Below are positions 13,839-14,588 of a DNA stretch of 14,588 nt, in pieces. Within the stretch, counting starts at the first letter, position 1. Each line of letters begins with the position of its first letter. Under the pieces are notes generated by a model. That model did not search any database. It saw nothing but the letters and a program-made list of their open reading frames with translations, and had not been told where the DNA came from. Where the stretch lies: NCBI GenBank assembly GCA_050999295.1, contig JBPCPI010000226.1, positions 1 to 14,588 of the forward strand, in the 5' to 3' direction. The stretch comes from JACCQS01 sp050999295. GTDB taxonomy: Bacteria > Actinomycetota > Actinomycetes > Mycobacteriales > Geodermatophilaceae. Both the position numbers and the translations under genes were made by a program.

Positions 13839-14320
13839 GAGACGCGGGACTCCTGGCCGCTGCTGTCGGCTTCATCGGTTGGCAGGTGCACGTCGGCAAC
13901 ACTGATGTTCACCTCGACCACCTCCAGTGCGGTCATCCGCTCCACTGCCTGCTTGACGTTGCGCTGGATGCTCTGCCCGAGGTCTGCGATGCTGACGCCG
14001 TACTCCACCACGATGTCGAGGTCGATGGCGGCCTGCGTCTCACCGACCTCCACCCCTACACCCTGAGCCACGTTTGGACCGCTGCTGCCGGGGATTCGCT
14101 CGCGGATTGCGCCGAAGGCGCGGGTAGCCCCGCCACCCATGGCGTGCACGCCGCTGATCTCGCGGCAGGCCATGCCGGCGATCTTTTGCACGACACCCTG
14201 TGCGACGGTGATCTTGCCGTCACGGGTGGTCAGCGGCCCCTCGATACGGGCCCGTTCGTCGTTGCTGGACAATGCGTTGGTGTCGGGTGACTTGGCGCTG
14301 GACTTGACTGGCTGGGTCAT
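13835..14320 (-). CDS. Asp23/Gls24-family envelope stress response protein (first of the cluster)
   Basis: This 161-residue protein is a classical Asp23. It shows GKITVAQGVVQKIAGMACREISGV with the following Gly-rich MGGGATRAFG, the strand GVGVEVGETQAAIDLDIVVEYG, the helix ADLGQSIQRNVKQAVERMTGL-like segment (here ...MTALEV) and the terminal strand VVEVNISVADVHLP. Both ends are polar. Asp23 family proteins form a membrane-associated layer and respond to cell-envelope stress. ATG 14320 has a strong GAGGAGGA site about 10 bases upstream (revcomp of 14331-14339), as expected for the lead gene of a highly expressed operon. Its stop overlaps the next start as GTGA. Confidence 0.93.
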   Translation of the reverse strand: MTQPVKSSAKSPDTNALSSNDERARIEGPLTTRDGKITVAQGVVQKIAGMACREISGVHAMGGGATRAFGAIRERIPGSSGPNVAQGVGVEVGETQAAIDLDIVVEYGVSIADLGQSIQRNVKQAVERMTALEVVEVNISVADVHLPTDEADSSGQESRVS

Positions 14321-14588
14321 CAGATTCGCGATCCTCCTCGTTGCGCTGGGCCAACCAGCTGGTCAGTCCAGATGATCAGGGGGTGTGGCAGCCATCGCCG
14401 ACAACGCAACTCTCGGGGTGGCTCAACCAGTTAGACACCGGGCCGAGGCCAATGCTCGCAAGGAATCTCACACAAGATCCGTCCCATTCTCCGCACTGGC
14501 GGCAACCATCGCCGTACGCAAGGCTCTGTCCCATGAGGTTCGTGGGCATGTGCCTGATCCCATGAGGTTCGGTGGGCACGTCCCTGAC
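14321..14588. other. Upstream region of the Asp23 cluster, with several imperfect repeats and no gene seen
   Basis: No convincing gene lies here. A small minus-strand reading frame at 14376-14579 has Cys-rich, repeat-derived content and no family resemblance. ACCAGCTGGT (14354-14363) is a perfect 10-bp palindrome 33 bases upstream of the first Asp23 ATG. GGCAGCCATCGCCG-ACAACGCAA (14387-14409) recurs imperfectly as GGCAACCATCGCCG-TACGCAA (14501-14521). The promoter of the Asp23 operon must lie here or beyond the window, but I see no clear -35/-10 pair. Confidence 0.45.
14530..14588. repeat. Tandem direct repeat at the window edge, possible insertion-sequence terminus
   Basis: CCCATGAGGTTCG-TGGGCA begins at 14530 and recurs as CCCATGAGGTTCGGTGGGCA at 14559. 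Each unit ends in (G/C)CCTGAY, giving units of 29 and 30 bases directly abutting. Multiple tandem copies of this kind are typical of the ends of some insertion sequences, such as the IS21 family. No transposase gene is in the window, so the mobile-element reading is inference. Confidence 0.6.

Noticed and set aside
14376..14579. 67-codon minus-strand frame upstream of the Asp23 cluster
   Set aside because: It consists mostly of the translated repeats near the window edge, with no domain and no ribosome-binding site that I can see.

Overview
The window is GC-rich double-stranded bacterial DNA with strong G/C third-position bias. It has GTG starts, ATGA/GTGA stop-start overlaps, a SEC-C/DUF5926 protein and an actinobacterial-type Asp23 cluster. 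All of this points to a high-GC Actinomycetota chromosome. I cannot name the genus. No rRNA, tRNA, CRISPR array or complete mobile element was found.

Layout. (1) Positions 1-1516: the 5' part of a short-chain dehydrogenase gene (minus strand, cut by the window edge at its catalytic Tyr) is divergent from a PadR-type regulator gene (plus strand). A palindrome lies between them. (2) 1528-1590: a long nested inverted repeat fills the junction between padR and the convergent glpD. (3) 1591-4886: glpD (glycerol-3-phosphate dehydrogenase, minus) is divergent from a flavoprotein related to alkyl-DHAP synthase (plus). (4) 5152-6291: a multi-spanning membrane protein of unknown function with a visibly lower GC content (minus). 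(5) 6631-7857: arcA, arginine deiminase (plus), without other arginine deiminase pathway genes. (6) 7905-7976: a repeated palindromic element, including a perfect 30-bp palindrome, between convergent arcA and kynU. (7) 7980-11174: a minus-strand operon, DUF5926/SEC-C gene, then kynA, then kynU, with overlapping stop and start codons at both junctions. (8) 11318-14320: a seven-gene minus-strand Asp23 (alkaline shock protein) cluster. In transcription order it holds Asp23, a divergent Asp23-like protein, a tiny HPD-motif (J-domain-like) protein, a DUF2273-type small membrane protein, a third Asp23, a DUF6286 membrane protein and an AmaP-type membrane anchor. (9) 14321-14588: the upstream region of that cluster, ending in tandem direct repeats that might be an insertion-sequence end.

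Function. KynA and KynU carry out the first and third steps of tryptophan breakdown to anthranilate; the intervening formamidase is not in the window. GlpD links glycerol to respiration and dihydroxyacetone phosphate. The Asp23 cluster probably builds a membrane-associated layer for envelope stress. The most unusual items are the minimal J-like protein inside the Asp23 cluster and the 88-base overlap of its gene with the gene before it. Next are the 30-bp palindrome with its degenerate copy 42 bp away, the coupling of a SEC-C protein to kynurenine-pathway genes, and the lower-GC membrane protein.
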